Below are positions 1 to 9,480 of a stretch of 64,000 bases of DNA, piece by piece; the first letter of the stretch is position 1; each line of letters starts with the position of its first letter. Below the pieces are notes generated by a model. The model ran no database searches and was not told the DNA's origin. It was given only the letters and a program-made list of their open reading frames with translations. Source of the stretch: Phaeospirillum sp. (GTDB lineage: Bacteria > Pseudomonadota > Alphaproteobacteria > Rhodospirillales > Magnetospirillaceae); assembly GCA_030651575.1 (NCBI GenBank), contig JAUSFB010000065.1, positions 37,676 through 101,675 on the forward strand. Reading direction: 5' to 3'. Made by a program: the position numbers and the translations under genes.

Positions 1-2
1 GA

Positions 3-1028
3 ATGCCCACGGCCCATTTTGACGCCATGTTTCCCTTGTTCATGCATTTTGGCCATGCGCCCGACCCGCTGCTGCTGCTGTTCATGGCCATTGCCCTGGA
101 CGCGGCATTGGGCGAAATGGGCTGGCTGTTCCATCTGATCCCCCATCCGGTGGTGATGATCGGCCGCACCATCGCGCTGCTGGACAAGCGATTGAACAAG
201 CCGGAACGCTCGGACCGGGATCGCCGGTGGCGCGGAATCATGCTGGCGCTCGGCATGTCGGCGCTGGCCGTGGCCATTGGCGGAGCGATCGCCTTCCTGG
301 CCCGCGCCCTGCCTCATTTCTGGCTGGTCGAGGTCTTCATCGCCGCCACCCTGCTGGCCCAACGCTCGCTGTTCGAGCATGTCCACGACGTGGCGGTGGC
401 GCTGGCCGCCAACGGGATCGAGGCCGGACGCTACGCGGTGTCGCGCATCGTCGGCCGCGACCCCCAGTCGCTGGACGAATACGGCGTGGCTCGCGCCGCC
501 ATCGAAAGCCTCGCCGAGAACTTCGCCGACGGGGTGGTGGCGCCGGTGTTCTGGTACGCCGTGGCGGGGCTGCCCGGCCTGATGCTGTACAAGACGACCA
601 ATACCCTGGACAGCATGGTCGGCTACCGCAACGACAGGTACCGCGCCTTCGGCATGGCCTCGGCCCGGCTGGACGATCTGTTGAATCTGGTCCCCGCCCG
701 GCTGGCCGGCCTGATGCTGGCGCTGGCCGCGCCCTTCGTGCCCAAGGGCAAGCCGGTGGCGGCGCTGACGACCATGATCGCCGATGCCCGCCACCACCGC
801 TCACCCAATTCCGGCTGGCCCGAGGCCGCCGCCGCCGGCGCGCTGGGTCTGGCCCTGGGGGGGCCGCGCAAATATCCCGGTCTGGTGGTGGATGAAAAAT
901 GGATCGGATCGGGCCGCGCACGGGCCGGCATTACCGACATCCACCGGGCCTTGCATCTGTTCACCGTCGCCTGCGTCCTGAATACTGGGGCGGTGATTCT
1001 GGTGCTCTGGCTGCAATCCCAAACTTAG
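3..1028 (+). CDS. cobD: Adenosylcobinamide-phosphate synthase CobD/CbiB
   Basis: Inner-membrane enzyme that joins adenosylcobyric acid to the aminopropanol arm to give adenosylcobinamide (phosphate), a late cobalamin step. The 341-residue product has several hydrophobic segments and family-typical stretches such as YGVARAAIESLAENFADG (about residues 159-176), YKTTNTLDSMVGYR (about 196-209) and PNSGWPEAAAAGAL near residue 270. The window begins two bases before the first ATG, so a more upstream start cannot be excluded; an ATG at 27 is an alternative. A cobQ gene lies just downstream on the opposite strand, which fits a cobalamin locus continuing to the left. Confidence 0.93.
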   Translation: MPTAHFDAMFPLFMHFGHAPDPLLLLFMAIALDAALGEMGWLFHLIPHPVVMIGRTIALLDKRLNKPERSDRDRRWRGIMLALGMSALAVAIGGAIAFLARALPHFWLVEVFIAATLLAQRSLFEHVHDVAVALAANGIEAGRYAVSRIVGRDPQSLDEYGVARAAIESLAENFADGVVAPVFWYAVAGLPGLMLYKTTNTLDSMVGYRNDRYRAFGMASARLDDLLNLVPARLAGLMLALAAPFVPKGKPVAALTTMIADARHHRSPNSGWPEAAAAGALGLALGGPRKYPGLVVDEKWIGSGRARAGITDIHRALHLFTVACVLNTGAVILVLWLQSQT

Positions 1029-1065
1029 GCTATAGTCGCCGTAGCGGACGACTCCGGATGTGCTC

Positions 1066-1383
1066 ATGGCCAACCCAGACGATCCCATGCCGGCGCGCAT
1101 CGCGTCATGGCTGGATGACGGCAAAATCCGACGCCACAACGACTATATCGGGCGTGGCCGGTGCTATGGCCGCTTGTCCGACGACCTCTTGCTGCGCAGT
1201 TGGAGCATCTCGCGGCAATGCAGCCTGATCTGCCCCGGCGATCCGGACCTGATGCACGAACAGGCCGATCTGAGTTCGGAGATGGAGTTGCGCGGCATCC
1301 AACTGCCGGGCGCGCCGAACCACGACGCCTTTCAGACCGCGCTGAACAGCAGGATTCCGCCGGCGCTCACCCCGGACGAGTAG
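1066..1383 (+). CDS. Hypothetical protein, 105 aa
   Basis: I do not recognise this protein. It starts at the ATG at 1066 (a GTG at 1060 is in frame) and lies 37 nt after cobD on the same strand. Its last 17 bases overlap the 3' end of the convergent cobQ gene. The product is soluble, with a Trp/Arg-rich N-terminal half and a Cys pair (RQCSLIC). It has neither signal peptide nor membrane segment. Composition looks protein-like rather than shadow-like, but no family supports it. Confidence 0.5.
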   Translation: MANPDDPMPARIASWLDDGKIRRHNDYIGRGRCYGRLSDDLLLRSWSISRQCSLICPGDPDLMHEQADLSSEMELRGIQLPGAPNHDAFQTALNSRIPPALTPDE

Positions 1384-2848
1384 CGATCCGCCACAGCCGA
1401 TCAATCTCGACATGCCGCTCCAGATGGTCGGCCAACCGATCCAGCACATCGTCCACCAGAGTCTCATAGGCCAGGCCAGCCCCCCGACCAGGACGCAGTC
1501 CGGCCAACAGCCCGGCGCGGAAGGTGTCCGAGGCGAACAGGCCGTGCAGGTAACACCCCGAAACCAAGCCGTCGCGCGACATCGCGCCATCGGGCGCGCC
1601 ACCCAGGGTCAGCATGGGCCGCGCCGCATCGGGGCCGGTGGTGCGGCCCATATGCATCTCGTAGCCCCGGACCGCGACGCCCTCGGCATCCAGGCCGGAA
1701 ACCTCGGTCAGCACCTTGTCGCCGGCCATCACCGTGTCCACCGCCAACAGCCCCAGGCCGCTCGCCACCGAACCGGCCGGACCTTCCACCCCCAACGGAT
1801 CGGCGATGCTTTGCCCCAGCATCTGATAGCCGGCGCAGATGCCCAATACCCGACCGCCCCGCCGCAGATGGGCCTTGAGATCGATGTCCCAACCCTGCTG
1901 GCGCAGGAAATCCAGATCGGCGATGGTGGATTTCGAGCCGGGCAGGATGATCAGGTCGGCGTCAAGGGGCAGCGGCCGCCCCGGCGCCACCATGTCGAGC
2001 CGCACATCGGGCTCGGCCGCCAGCGGGTCGAAATCATCGAAATTGGCGATGCGCGACAGCCGGGGAATGGCAATGCGGATGCCCTCTCCCCCACTAGACC
2101 GACCGGTCAGGGATGCCGCGTCCTCGGCCGGCAGCAAGGCGGCGTCGGCGAACCAGGGAATGACGCCGAGGCAGACGAGGCCGGTATGGGCCCGGATGAT
2201 CTCCACCGCCGGGGCGAACAGGGCGGGGTCGCCGCGAAAGCGGTTGATGACATAGCCCATCAGGCGCGCCCGCTCGGATTGCGGCAACAGGGCATGGGTG
2301 CCGACGATGGCGGCGATGACGCCGCCCCGGTCGATATCGGCCACCAGCACCACCGGCACGTCGGCGGCCTCGGCAAAGCCCATATTGGCGATGTCGGCGG
2401 CGCGAAGATTGACCTCGGCGGCGCTGCCGGCCCCTTCGATCACCATCAGGTCGGCGGCGGCTTCCAACCGCCCATAGCTTTCCAGCACCCTGGGCAGCAA
2501 TGACGGCTTCAAGGCGTGATAGTCGCGCGCCGTGGCGGAGGCGATGACCTTGCCCTGGACCACCACCTGAGCTCCGGTCTCGCTTTGCGGCTTCAACAGC
2601 ACCGGATTCATGTCGGAGCGCGGCCGCACCCCGCAGGCGCGGGCCTGCAACGCCTGGGCGCGGCCGATCTCGCCGCCATCCTCGGTAACGGCGGCGTTGT
2701 TGGACATGTTCTGCGGCTTGAACGGCAGCACGCGCAGACCGCGCCGGCTGAACAGCCGGCACAGCCCGGCGGCCAACAGCGACTTGCCCACGTCGGAGCC
2801 GGTGCCTTGCAGCATCACGGCCGGGGTGCGGGATGGAATTTCGATCAT
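1367..2848 (-). CDS. cobQ: Cobyric acid synthase
   Basis: Glutamine-dependent amidase that amidates four side chains of adenosylcobyrinic acid a,c-diamide to give cobyric acid. The 493-residue length is typical. The N-terminal P-loop-like domain begins [18 protein letters not shown] (about residues 12-29) and continues with the family stretch [10 protein letters not shown]. The C-terminal class I amidotransferase domain has its nucleophile Cys in [11 protein letters not shown] (about residue 340) and a His in GCYLHGLF. The ATG at 2848 is preferred to the upstream in-frame ATG at 2911 because the extra 21 residues are atypical. It faces cobD and the 105-residue ORF and shares the cobalamin pathway with cobN, cobW and cobP at 43-49 kb. 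Confidence 0.95.
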   Translation of the reverse strand: MIEIPSRTPAVMLQGTGSDVGKSLLAAGLCRLFSRRGLRVLPFKPQNMSNNAAVTEDGGEIGRAQALQARACGVRPRSDMNPVLLKPQSETGAQVVVQGKVIASATARDYHALKPSLLPRVLESYGRLEAAADLMVIEGAGSAAEVNLRAADIANMGFAEAADVPVVLVADIDRGGVIAAIVGTHALLPQSERARLMGYVINRFRGDPALFAPAVEIIRAHTGLVCLGVIPWFADAALLPAEDAASLTGRSSGGEGIRIAIPRLSRIANFDDFDPLAAEPDVRLDMVAPGRPLPLDADLIILPGSKSTIADLDFLRQQGWDIDLKAHLRRGGRVLGICAGYQMLGQSIADPLGVEGPAGSVASGLGLLAVDTVMAGDKVLTEVSGLDAEGVAVRGYEMHMGRTTGPDAARPMLTLGGAPDGAMSRDGLVSGCYLHGLFASDTFRAGLLAGLRPGRGAGLAYETLVDDVLDRLADHLERHVEIDRLWRIATRPG

Positions 2849-2965
2849 GCCGGCGACTGTCGCAGACCAAAGATGCGGGGGCAAGGGCTGCGGACGCGGC
2901 CCACCCGGCACTTGCGACCTTTATAAAAGTTGTTTTCACTGGTCCTACCGCGCTATGACCGAGGC

Positions 2966-3664
2966 ATGAGCACCTCGCTTCGCCTTGATATCGCCGGTCG
3001 TGAGTTGGTGATGGCGGTCCGCCGGTCGGGCACCGCTCGCCGCATGAGCCTGCGCATGACCCCCGGCGGAGTGGTGGTGGTGGTGCCGATGGGGGTTCCG
3101 CTGGCCGAGGCCGAACGCTTTGCCCATCACCAGCGGGACTGGATCGCCGGCCGGCTGGACGCGACGCCCGAGCGGATCGCCCTGGCTCCCGGCGTCGAAC
3201 TGCCCTTCATGGGCATCGCCCACACCATCAGCCACCAGCCCACCGCCCGACGCGGCGTCTGGGCCGAGGAGGGACGGATCAACGTATCGGGCGGCGCGGA
3301 GCATGTGGCGCGACGGGTCGAAAGCTTTCTGCGCGATGAAGCCCGGCTGGTGCTGGCCCACCGCTCGCGCATCCTGGCGGAGGGTATCGGCCGCCGGGTC
3401 AACCGGGTGAGCGTGCGCGACACGCGCTCGCGCTGGGGCTCGTGCACCGCTGCTGGCGATTTGTCGTTCTCGTGGCGGCTGATCCTGGCCCCGGCCTGGA
3501 TCTTGGACTACGTCGTCGCCCATGAAGTGGCCCATCTGGCCGAAATGAATCACGGCCCCGGTTTCTGGCGACTGGTCGAAACCCTGACCGGCGACCCGAA
3601 GCCTGCCCGCTCCTGGCTGAAATCGCACGGCCCCGGCCTGCACCGATATGGATTGTCCGCATGA
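2966..3664 (+). CDS. SprT/YgjP-like zinc metallopeptidase (DUF45)
   Basis: The 232-residue product belongs to the YgjP/DUF45 family of predicted zinc metallopeptidases. The zinc-binding HEVAH motif sits in VAHEVAHLAEMNHGPGFW (about residues 187-204). The family-typical RDTRSRWGSC stretch lies about 35 residues before it. The start at 2966 is chosen over the in-frame ATG at 2930 because the family normally begins close to the LDIAGRELVMAVRRS strand. The stop overlaps the start of the MFS gene by ATGA (3661-3664), which suggests translational coupling. The substrate is unknown. Confidence 0.85.
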   Translation: MSTSLRLDIAGRELVMAVRRSGTARRMSLRMTPGGVVVVVPMGVPLAEAERFAHHQRDWIAGRLDATPERIALAPGVELPFMGIAHTISHQPTARRGVWAEEGRINVSGGAEHVARRVESFLRDEARLVLAHRSRILAEGIGRRVNRVSVRDTRSRWGSCTAAGDLSFSWRLILAPAWILDYVVAHEVAHLAEMNHGPGFWRLVETLTGDPKPARSWLKSHGPGLHRYGLSA

Positions 3665-4869
3665 CCCCCATCACCCCCACCCGCACCCTGGCGGTGCTGC
3701 TGACCCTGCTGGTGGCGTTCGGACCGGTCTGCACCGATCTCTATCTGGCCTCGCTGCCCGACATGGCGCGCGACCTCAAAACCGACACCACCATGGTCCA
3801 GATGACTCTGTCGGCCTTCGTGATCGGCTTTGCCGTGATGCAGTTGGGCTATGGCCCGCTATCGGACCGTTTCGGCCGCCGCCGCGTCATCATGGGCGGC
3901 GTGGTGCTGTATGTGGTGGCCAGCCTGTTCTGCGTCGTCGCCCCCACCATCGAGACCCTGATCGCCGGCCGTTTCGTCCAGGCGCTGGGGGCCTGTTGCG
4001 GCCCAGTGGTCAGCCGCGCCGTGGTGCGCGACATCTTCCCGCGCGAGCAGGCGGCCAAGGTGATGAGCTACATGGCCTCGGCCATGGCGCTGGCGCCGCT
4101 GGTGGCCCCCACCATCGGCGGCTGGTTCCATATCTGGTTCGGCTGGCGCTCCAACTTCCTGCTGCTGGCCCTGTTCGGAGTAATTTTGCTGGTCATGGTC
4201 TGGCGGCTGCTGGGCGAAACCAATCAACAGCCCGACCCCACCGCGCTGGACCTCGGCCGCATGCTGGAAAACTACGGAGCCCTGCTGCGCGACCGCACCT
4301 TCATCGGCTATGTCCTGACCGTCACCATGATCTTCGGCGGCGTCTTCATCTATCTGTCCAGCGCATCCTTCGTGCTGATCGACACCTTGGGGGTGCCGCC
4401 GCAATATTTCGGCCTGGGCTTCTCCATGGCCTCGGTGGGCTACATCATCGGCGGCTTCATCGCGGCCCGCGTCACCCACCGGGTCGGAATCGAGCGCATG
4501 GTCGGAATCGGCGTCACCGGCTGCACCATCGCCGGCAGCCTGATGGCCGGTCTGGCCTGGGCCGGCTTTCCCCAGCCGGGACTTGCCGGAGTCGCCTCGG
4601 TGATGGTTCCGGTGATGCTGTTCTTCTCGTTCGGCGCCCTGGTGCTGCCCAACGCCACCGCCGGGGCCATCGCGCCGTTCCCCCACATGGCCGGCACCGC
4701 CTCGGCCGGAGTCGGCTTCACCCAGATGGCGGGCGGGGCGGCGATCGGCTGGGTCGCCGGCCTGGTGTTCGACGGCAGCGCCCGCCCCATGGCCACCGCC
4801 ATGGCGGTACTGGGCGCAGCGGCCATGGCGGTGTTCTTCAGCCTGGTGCGGCGGGAAGCCAGACCGTGA
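3661..4869 (+). CDS. Bcr/CflA-family multidrug efflux MFS transporter
   Basis: A 402-residue inner-membrane drug:proton antiporter of the major facilitator superfamily with about 12 hydrophobic segments. Family signs are the start RTLAVLLTLLVAFGPVCTDLYLASLP, here given in part as FGPVCTDLYLASLP (about residues 20-33), and the motif A loop GPLSDRFGRRRVIMGG (about 66-81). The gene is coupled to the metallopeptidase by an ATGA overlap. Its 3' end overlaps that of the convergent kinase gene by 32 bp (4838-4869). Substrate is not predictable; chloramphenicol or bicyclomycin type compounds are the family precedent. Confidence 0.9.
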   Translation: MTPITPTRTLAVLLTLLVAFGPVCTDLYLASLPDMARDLKTDTTMVQMTLSAFVIGFAVMQLGYGPLSDRFGRRRVIMGGVVLYVVASLFCVVAPTIETLIAGRFVQALGACCGPVVSRAVVRDIFPREQAAKVMSYMASAMALAPLVAPTIGGWFHIWFGWRSNFLLLALFGVILLVMVWRLLGETNQQPDPTALDLGRMLENYGALLRDRTFIGYVLTVTMIFGGVFIYLSSASFVLIDTLGVPPQYFGLGFSMASVGYIIGGFIAARVTHRVGIERMVGIGVTGCTIAGSLMAGLAWAGFPQPGLAGVASVMVPVMLFFSFGALVLPNATAGAIAPFPHMAGTASAGVGFTQMAGGAAIGWVAGLVFDGSARPMATAMAVLGAAAMAVFFSLVRREARP

Positions 4870-6244
4870 AGGTCGTGCCCTCGCCGACGGTGCTGTCGAT
4901 GGTCAGCAGGCCGCGATGGCGGTTGACGATGTGCTTGACGATGGCCAGCCCCAGGCCGGTGCCGCCCATCTTGCGCGACCGGGCGGTATCGACCCGGTAG
5001 AACCGCTCGGTCAGGCGGGGCAGATGCTCCTTGGCGATACCGTCTCCGTGATCGCGGATCGAAACCCGGACCACCGGGTCGGAGCGCAGCAACGAGCCGG
5101 CGGCGCGCGGCAATTCGACGGCGGCGGCGGCGCGAACCTCGATCACGGTATCGTCGCGGCCGTATTTGACGGCATTGTCCAGCAGGTTCTGAAACACCTG
5201 GGCCAGATCGTCGGGCTGGGCCATCACCGCCGCCAGCCCGGGATCGAGGTCGAGAGCGATGGTCATGCCCCTGGCCTGAGCCAGCGGCTTCAGCGCCTCG
5301 GCGGCGACGGCGACCAGCCGGCCGAGATCGACCCGCTCGCCCGGAGCGGTGTGCTCGTTCAGCTCGATGCGCGACAAGGACAGCAGATCGGCCACCAGCC
5401 GGCTCATGCGGCCGGCCTGCTCGCCCATGATGCCAAGAAACTTCCCACGCGCCTCCTCGTCGTCGCGGGCCGGCCCTTGCAGGGTTTCGATGAACCCCGA
5501 CAGCGCCGCCAGCGGCGTGCGCAGCTCGTGACTGGCATTGGCGACGAAATCGGCCCGCATGCGCTCCATGCGCTTGACCGTGGTCAGATCGTGCAAAGTG
5601 AGAATGGCGGTGCCGCCATCGGCGGGCTGACCCTCCAACCGCTCGGCCCGCGCCAGGAACACCCGTTCCAGCGGCACCATCTGGGTGAACTCGCACTCGC
5701 GCGAGGCCGCCTGCCCCGCCAACACCGCCTCGGTGATCTCCAGCACCCCCGGATCGCGTAAAAAAGCCGCCATGTCGCGTCCCGCCAGATCGCGGCCGAA
5801 CAGCCGCGCCGCCGCCTGATTGGCCCGAACCACCCGGCGCGCCGGATCAAGCAGCAGCAGTGGATCGGGCAGATTATCGAGCAGGCTTTCGTTGCGCCGC
5901 GCCGATTCGGCCAACTCGGCCGATTTAAGCTGCCAGGTGCGGCGCAGGCCCCCGACGGCGGCCACGGTCTCGGCCAGGGTGGCGTCCTCGCGCCCCGGCG
6001 GCGGTCCCGCTTCGCCGCCCAGCGCCAGCGAGCGGATCCACCGCGCCAAGGCGTCCAGATCGCCGAGATGCGAACGCACCATCACCGCCAGGGCCACCGC
6101 CACCGCCGCCCAGGCCGCGAAAGCCGGCCAGGGCGCCAGATGACCGGCAGCCGCCAGAATCATCAGCACGACCCCGGAGGGACTGGACAGCAGCACCGCC
6201 ACGGAAACGACCCGCCCGATGGTAACGACGCCACGCTGCGTCAT
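4838..6244 (-). CDS. PhoR-like membrane sensor histidine kinase
   Basis: A 468-residue histidine kinase. Two N-terminal membrane segments (about residues 10-33 and 38-57) are followed by a PAS-like domain (about 115-210). The HisKA domain carries the phospho-acceptor His in NASHELRTPLA (about residue 239). The ATPase domain has the N box FQNLLDNAVKYG, the G1 box DHGDGI and the G2 box GGTGLGLAIVKHI. Architecture and length match PhoR, but no phosphate-uptake or phoU gene is nearby, so the ligand is open. It begins 3 nt after the stop of maeB and is probably co-transcribed with it. No response regulator is adjacent; the nearest in the window is at 59486. Confidence 0.85.
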   Translation of the reverse strand: MTQRGVVTIGRVVSVAVLLSSPSGVVLMILAAAGHLAPWPAFAAWAAVAVALAVMVRSHLGDLDALARWIRSLALGGEAGPPPGREDATLAETVAAVGGLRRTWQLKSAELAESARRNESLLDNLPDPLLLLDPARRVVRANQAAARLFGRDLAGRDMAAFLRDPGVLEITEAVLAGQAASRECEFTQMVPLERVFLARAERLEGQPADGGTAILTLHDLTTVKRMERMRADFVANASHELRTPLAALSGFIETLQGPARDDEEARGKFLGIMGEQAGRMSRLVADLLSLSRIELNEHTAPGERVDLGRLVAVAAEALKPLAQARGMTIALDLDPGLAAVMAQPDDLAQVFQNLLDNAVKYGRDDTVIEVRAAAAVELPRAAGSLLRSDPVVRVSIRDHGDGIAKEHLPRLTERFYRVDTARSRKMGGTGLGLAIVKHIVNRHRGLLTIDSTVGEGTTFTVWLPAAPG

Positions 6245-6247
6245 GGG

Positions 6248-8548
6248 TTACTTCGTCGCATCATAGCAGGCCAGCACCGCCATATTGACGATATCGTTGG
6301 CGCTGGCGTCCATGGAGGTGATCTGCACCGGCTTGGACAGGCCCACCAGGATGGGGCCGATGACGCTGGCGCCTCCCAACTTTTGCAGCAGCTTCGAGCT
6401 GATGGTGGCGGAGTAGAGGCCGGGCATCACCAGCACATTGGCCGGCTCCTTCAGGCGGCAGAACGGATAATGGCCCAGCAGTTCGGGGTCGAGCGCCACA
6501 TCGGCGCCCATCTCGCCGTCATAGACGAAGTCCACATTGCGACGGTCCAGGATCTCGACCGCTTCCCGCACCCGCTCGGCCCGGTCGTTACTGGGATTGC
6601 CAAAGGTGGAATAGCTGATCATGGCGACGCGGGGCTCGTGACCCATCTGGCGGGCCTTGTGGGCGGTCTGCACCGCGATATCGGCCAGCTGTTCCGGAGT
6701 CGGCGTCTCCATCACCGTGGTATCGGCGACGAACACCACCCTGCCCTTGGCGATGAACACCGTCATGCCGAACATCAGTTCGCCCGGCGTCGGATCGATC
6801 ACCTTTTGAATTTCCTCGAACGCCTGCCAGTAATTGCGGGTCAGGCCGGTCACCATGGCGTCGGCGTCGCCGGCCTGGACCATCAGGGCGGCAAAGATAT
6901 TACGCTCCTGATTGACCAGACGCTGGGCGTCGCGATACAGCGCCCCCTTGCGCTGCATACGCTGGTACAGCATGTCGGTGTAGTGCCTGGTCCGGGGCGA
7001 CAGCCGGGAATTGACGATGTCCAGGGATTCGGCGGCGGGCAGGCCGATATTCTTCATGGTGGCGCGGATGCGCTCTTCCCGGCCGATCAGGATGGGATGA
7101 CCCAGGCCGGCATTGCTGAAGGCCACGGCGGCGCGGATCTGCTTTTCCTCCTCGCCCTCGGCGAACACCACCCGCTTGGGATTGGCCTTCACCACCTCGG
7201 TGATGGCCTGCATGCTGTTCGATGTCGGGTCGAGCCGGGCCGACAGCTCGCGCTTATAGGCGTCCATGTCGACGATGGGCTTGCGCGCCACCCCGGTATC
7301 CATAGCGGCCTTGGCCACCGCCGGCGGAATCGCCGCGATCAGCCGGGGGTCGAACGGCACCGGAATGATGTAGTCGGCCCCATAGCGCAGGCGGCGGCCG
7401 GAATAGGCGGCGTCGACCTCGTCGGGCACGTCCTCGCGCGCCAGGGCGGCGATGGCGCGGGCGGCCGCCATCTTCATGGCCTCGTTGATGGTCGAGGCCC
7501 GCACGTCCAATGCACCGCGAAAGATATAGGGGAAACCCAGCACGTTGTTGATCTGGTTGGGATAGTCGGAACGGCCGGTGGCGACGATGGCGTCGGCGCG
7601 CACCGACTTCACCTCTTCCGGGGTAATCTCGGGATCGGGATTGGCCATGGCGAAGATGATCGGCCTGGCGGCCATGGCGGCGACCATCTCGGCCGTCACC
7701 GCGCCCTTGACCGACAGGCCCAGAAACACGTCGGCGCCGTCCAGCGCCTCGGCCAGGGTGCGGGCCTTGGTCGGCACCGCATGGGCCGACTTCCACTGGT
7801 TCATGCCTTCGGTACGGCCCTGGAAGATCACGCCCTTGGTGTCGCACAACAGCGCGTTCTCGTGCCGCACGCCCAGGCACTTCATCAGTTCGAGGCAAGC
7901 GATGCCGGCGGCCCCGGCGCCGTTGACCACCACCTTGACCTTGGCAATGTCGCGGCCGGTAAGGTCCAGGGCGTTGATCAGGCCGGCGGCGGCGATGATG
8001 GCGGTGCCGTGCTGATCGTCATGAAACACCGGAATCGGCATCAGCTCGCGCAGGCGCTGCTCGATGATGAAGCATTCGGGGGCCTTGATGTCTTCGAGGT
8101 TGATGCCGCCGAAGCTGGGACCGAGATAGCGCACCGCCCCGATGAACTCCTCCACATCCCTGGTGTCGACTTCGAGATCGATGGAATCCACGTCGGCAAA
8201 CCGCTTGAACAGTACCGCCTTACCCTCCATCACCGGTTTGCTGGCCAGCGCCCCCAGATCGCCCAGACCCAGCACGGCGGTGCCGTTGGAAATCACCGCC
8301 ACCAGATTGCCCTTGGCGGTATAATCATAGGCCAGCGCCGGATCACGGGCAATGTGCAGGCAGGGAAAGGCCACGCCGGGGGAATAAGCCAGCGACAGGT
8401 CGCGCTGGGTGGCCAACGGCTTGGTCGGACATATCTCGATCTTGCCGGGCCGCCCGGAGGCGTGCATCAGCAAGGTGTCGCGCTCCAGCGCGTCGATCGC
8501 CTTGGACTCGTCGCCGCCGGATGCGGGCGTGTTGAAGGTCGCTGCCAT
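6248..8548 (-). CDS. maeB: NADP-dependent malic enzyme with C-terminal phosphotransacetylase-like domain
   Basis: Oxidatively decarboxylates malate to pyruvate, making NADPH for biosynthesis. The 766-residue fusion is typical of MaeB/TME. The N-terminal malic domain contains [12 protein letters not shown] and [14 protein letters not shown] (about residues 165-178). The NAD(P) domain has [17 protein letters not shown]. The C-terminal ~320 residues, from [16 protein letters not shown] to the end, are the phosphotransacetylase-like module that usually acts as a regulatory or oligomerisation domain. The ATG at 8548 (MAATFN) is preferred to 8560. The PhoR-like kinase gene follows after 3 nt, an unusual pairing that could tie malate metabolism to a two-component system. 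Confidence 0.96.
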   Translation of the reverse strand: MAATFNTPASGGDESKAIDALERDTLLMHASGRPGKIEICPTKPLATQRDLSLAYSPGVAFPCLHIARDPALAYDYTAKGNLVAVISNGTAVLGLGDLGALASKPVMEGKAVLFKRFADVDSIDLEVDTRDVEEFIGAVRYLGPSFGGINLEDIKAPECFIIEQRLRELMPIPVFHDDQHGTAIIAAAGLINALDLTGRDIAKVKVVVNGAGAAGIACLELMKCLGVRHENALLCDTKGVIFQGRTEGMNQWKSAHAVPTKARTLAEALDGADVFLGLSVKGAVTAEMVAAMAARPIIFAMANPDPEITPEEVKSVRADAIVATGRSDYPNQINNVLGFPYIFRGALDVRASTINEAMKMAAARAIAALAREDVPDEVDAAYSGRRLRYGADYIIPVPFDPRLIAAIPPAVAKAAMDTGVARKPIVDMDAYKRELSARLDPTSNSMQAITEVVKANPKRVVFAEGEEEKQIRAAVAFSNAGLGHPILIGREERIRATMKNIGLPAAESLDIVNSRLSPRTRHYTDMLYQRMQRKGALYRDAQRLVNQERNIFAALMVQAGDADAMVTGLTRNYWQAFEEIQKVIDPTPGELMFGMTVFIAKGRVVFVADTTVMETPTPEQLADIAVQTAHKARQMGHEPRVAMISYSTFGNPSNDRAERVREAVEILDRRNVDFVYDGEMGADVALDPELLGHYPFCRLKEPANVLVMPGLYSATISSKLLQKLGGASVIGPILVGLSKPVQITSMDASANDIVNMAVLACYDATK

Positions 8549-8647
8549 GATTCGTATCATCCCTGTTTATTGCCGTCATAGCCTTGGACGATTAAAGCGC
8601 GGCCCCGCCTGTGCCGTCACCCTCGGAAATCCGTCGGATGAATGTCC

Positions 8648-9166
8648 TCAGTGACGCTTGCCCATGGCGCGCTCGAAGATGTGGATATTGGTGCCTCCGG
8701 TCTTGTCCAGCAGCGCCCTGGCCGCGATTTCCTCGGTCGGGCTCTCGACGCTGACCCACACGATGACGCTGCCGGCGGCCAGGGCGCGGGCGAAGTCGCC
8801 GGAATCCGGGATGGCGGCGACCTCGTCGAGCAATTCCTTCAAGGCGACGCCGCCGACGCCGGCCGCCACCAATCCGGCGATCGCCACGCCCACCGGGCCG
8901 GCGGCCAAGGCGATCAGACCGGCGGCCACCAGGGGGCCTTCGTATTTCAGTTCGCCCACCAGGGCGACGAGGCCGTCGCGCCACTTCTGGGCCTTGCCGC
9001 CAGCCACTTCCAGCGAATCGTGCGAGGTCAGCACCGACAGGCGATCCCGTTGGATGCCGGCCTCCAGCAGGGCGCTGATGGCGGTCTCGAACTGGCCGCG
9101 ATCGGCGAAGGTGCCGACGACTTCACGCAGGGCGGCGGTGCGGGATTGAGTAATGGTGGTGGTCAT
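8648..9166 (-). CDS. Hypothetical protein with glycine-rich hydrophobic segment, 172 aa
   Basis: A 172-residue protein. The N-terminal part (RQFETAISALLEAGIQRDRLSVL-type sequence, about residues 24-46) resembles the fold seen in YflT/GS17M-like stress proteins. The central stretch (about 80-110) is a Gly/Ala-rich hydrophobic region, which could insert in a membrane or form a glycine zipper. The C-terminal part returns to a soluble alpha/beta pattern (SVIVWVSVESPTEEIAARAL). The gene stands alone between maeB and a decayed toxin fragment. A stress-related role is only an inference from the N-terminal resemblance. Confidence 0.7.
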   Translation of the reverse strand: MTTTITQSRTAALREVVGTFADRGQFETAISALLEAGIQRDRLSVLTSHDSLEVAGGKAQKWRDGLVALVGELKYEGPLVAAGLIALAAGPVGVAIAGLVAAGVGGVALKELLDEVAAIPDSGDFARALAAGSVIVWVSVESPTEEIAARALLDKTGGTNIHIFERAMGKRH

Positions 9167-9223
9167 GATGGTCTCCTCGTCATCGCCTGGGGCATCAATT
9201 GTGCGCCATGGCGGCGACGCTGC

Positions 9224-9434
9224 CTAGGGCCGGCGTGACAGTTCCGCCAGGATCACCGCCTTTAACGGCGGCAATTTTGCGGTCAATGACATTCCGAACC
9301 ACCGATGCGTCGATTCCGCCGAGATATCCATGAACCAGGATGTTACGGAATCCGGAGATTCGATGCCAAATCCTCGCTCCGAAAGGCCGACCCGGCTGGA
9401 AAAGAGCGTGGACCTTGCACCCGCCCTTACCCAT
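9224..9434 (-). pseudogene. Decayed HepT-like (DUF86) toxin ribonuclease, C-terminal fragment
   Basis: In the minus frame ending at 9195 the sequence contains RISGFRNILVHGYLGG (about 9320-9365). This matches the HepT/DUF86 hallmark R-x4-H-x-Y that forms the RNase active site. It continues IDASVVRNVIDRKIAA, the next helix of the family. At about 9255-9265 the family match moves to the neighbouring frame, which reads LKAVILAELSRRP and then a TAG stop (9224-9226), as expected for a HepT C-terminus. A single frameshift therefore explains the pattern. The N-terminal ~70 residues of the family and any MntA-type nucleotidyltransferase antitoxin gene are missing. I read it as a remnant. No other gene lies in the 314-bp gap 9167-9480. 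Confidence 0.65.
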
Positions 9435-9480
9435 GATAGTGTGCCCGACTATTCATCCTTCCTGAGGCAGCAGACCGCCC

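Noticed and set aside
6068..8581. A long plus-strand reading frame (837 codons) opposite maeB
   Set aside because: It is antisense to a well-supported malic enzyme, is rich in His/Gly/Gln/Asp as expected of the reverse frame of GC-rich genes, and has no recognisable domain.
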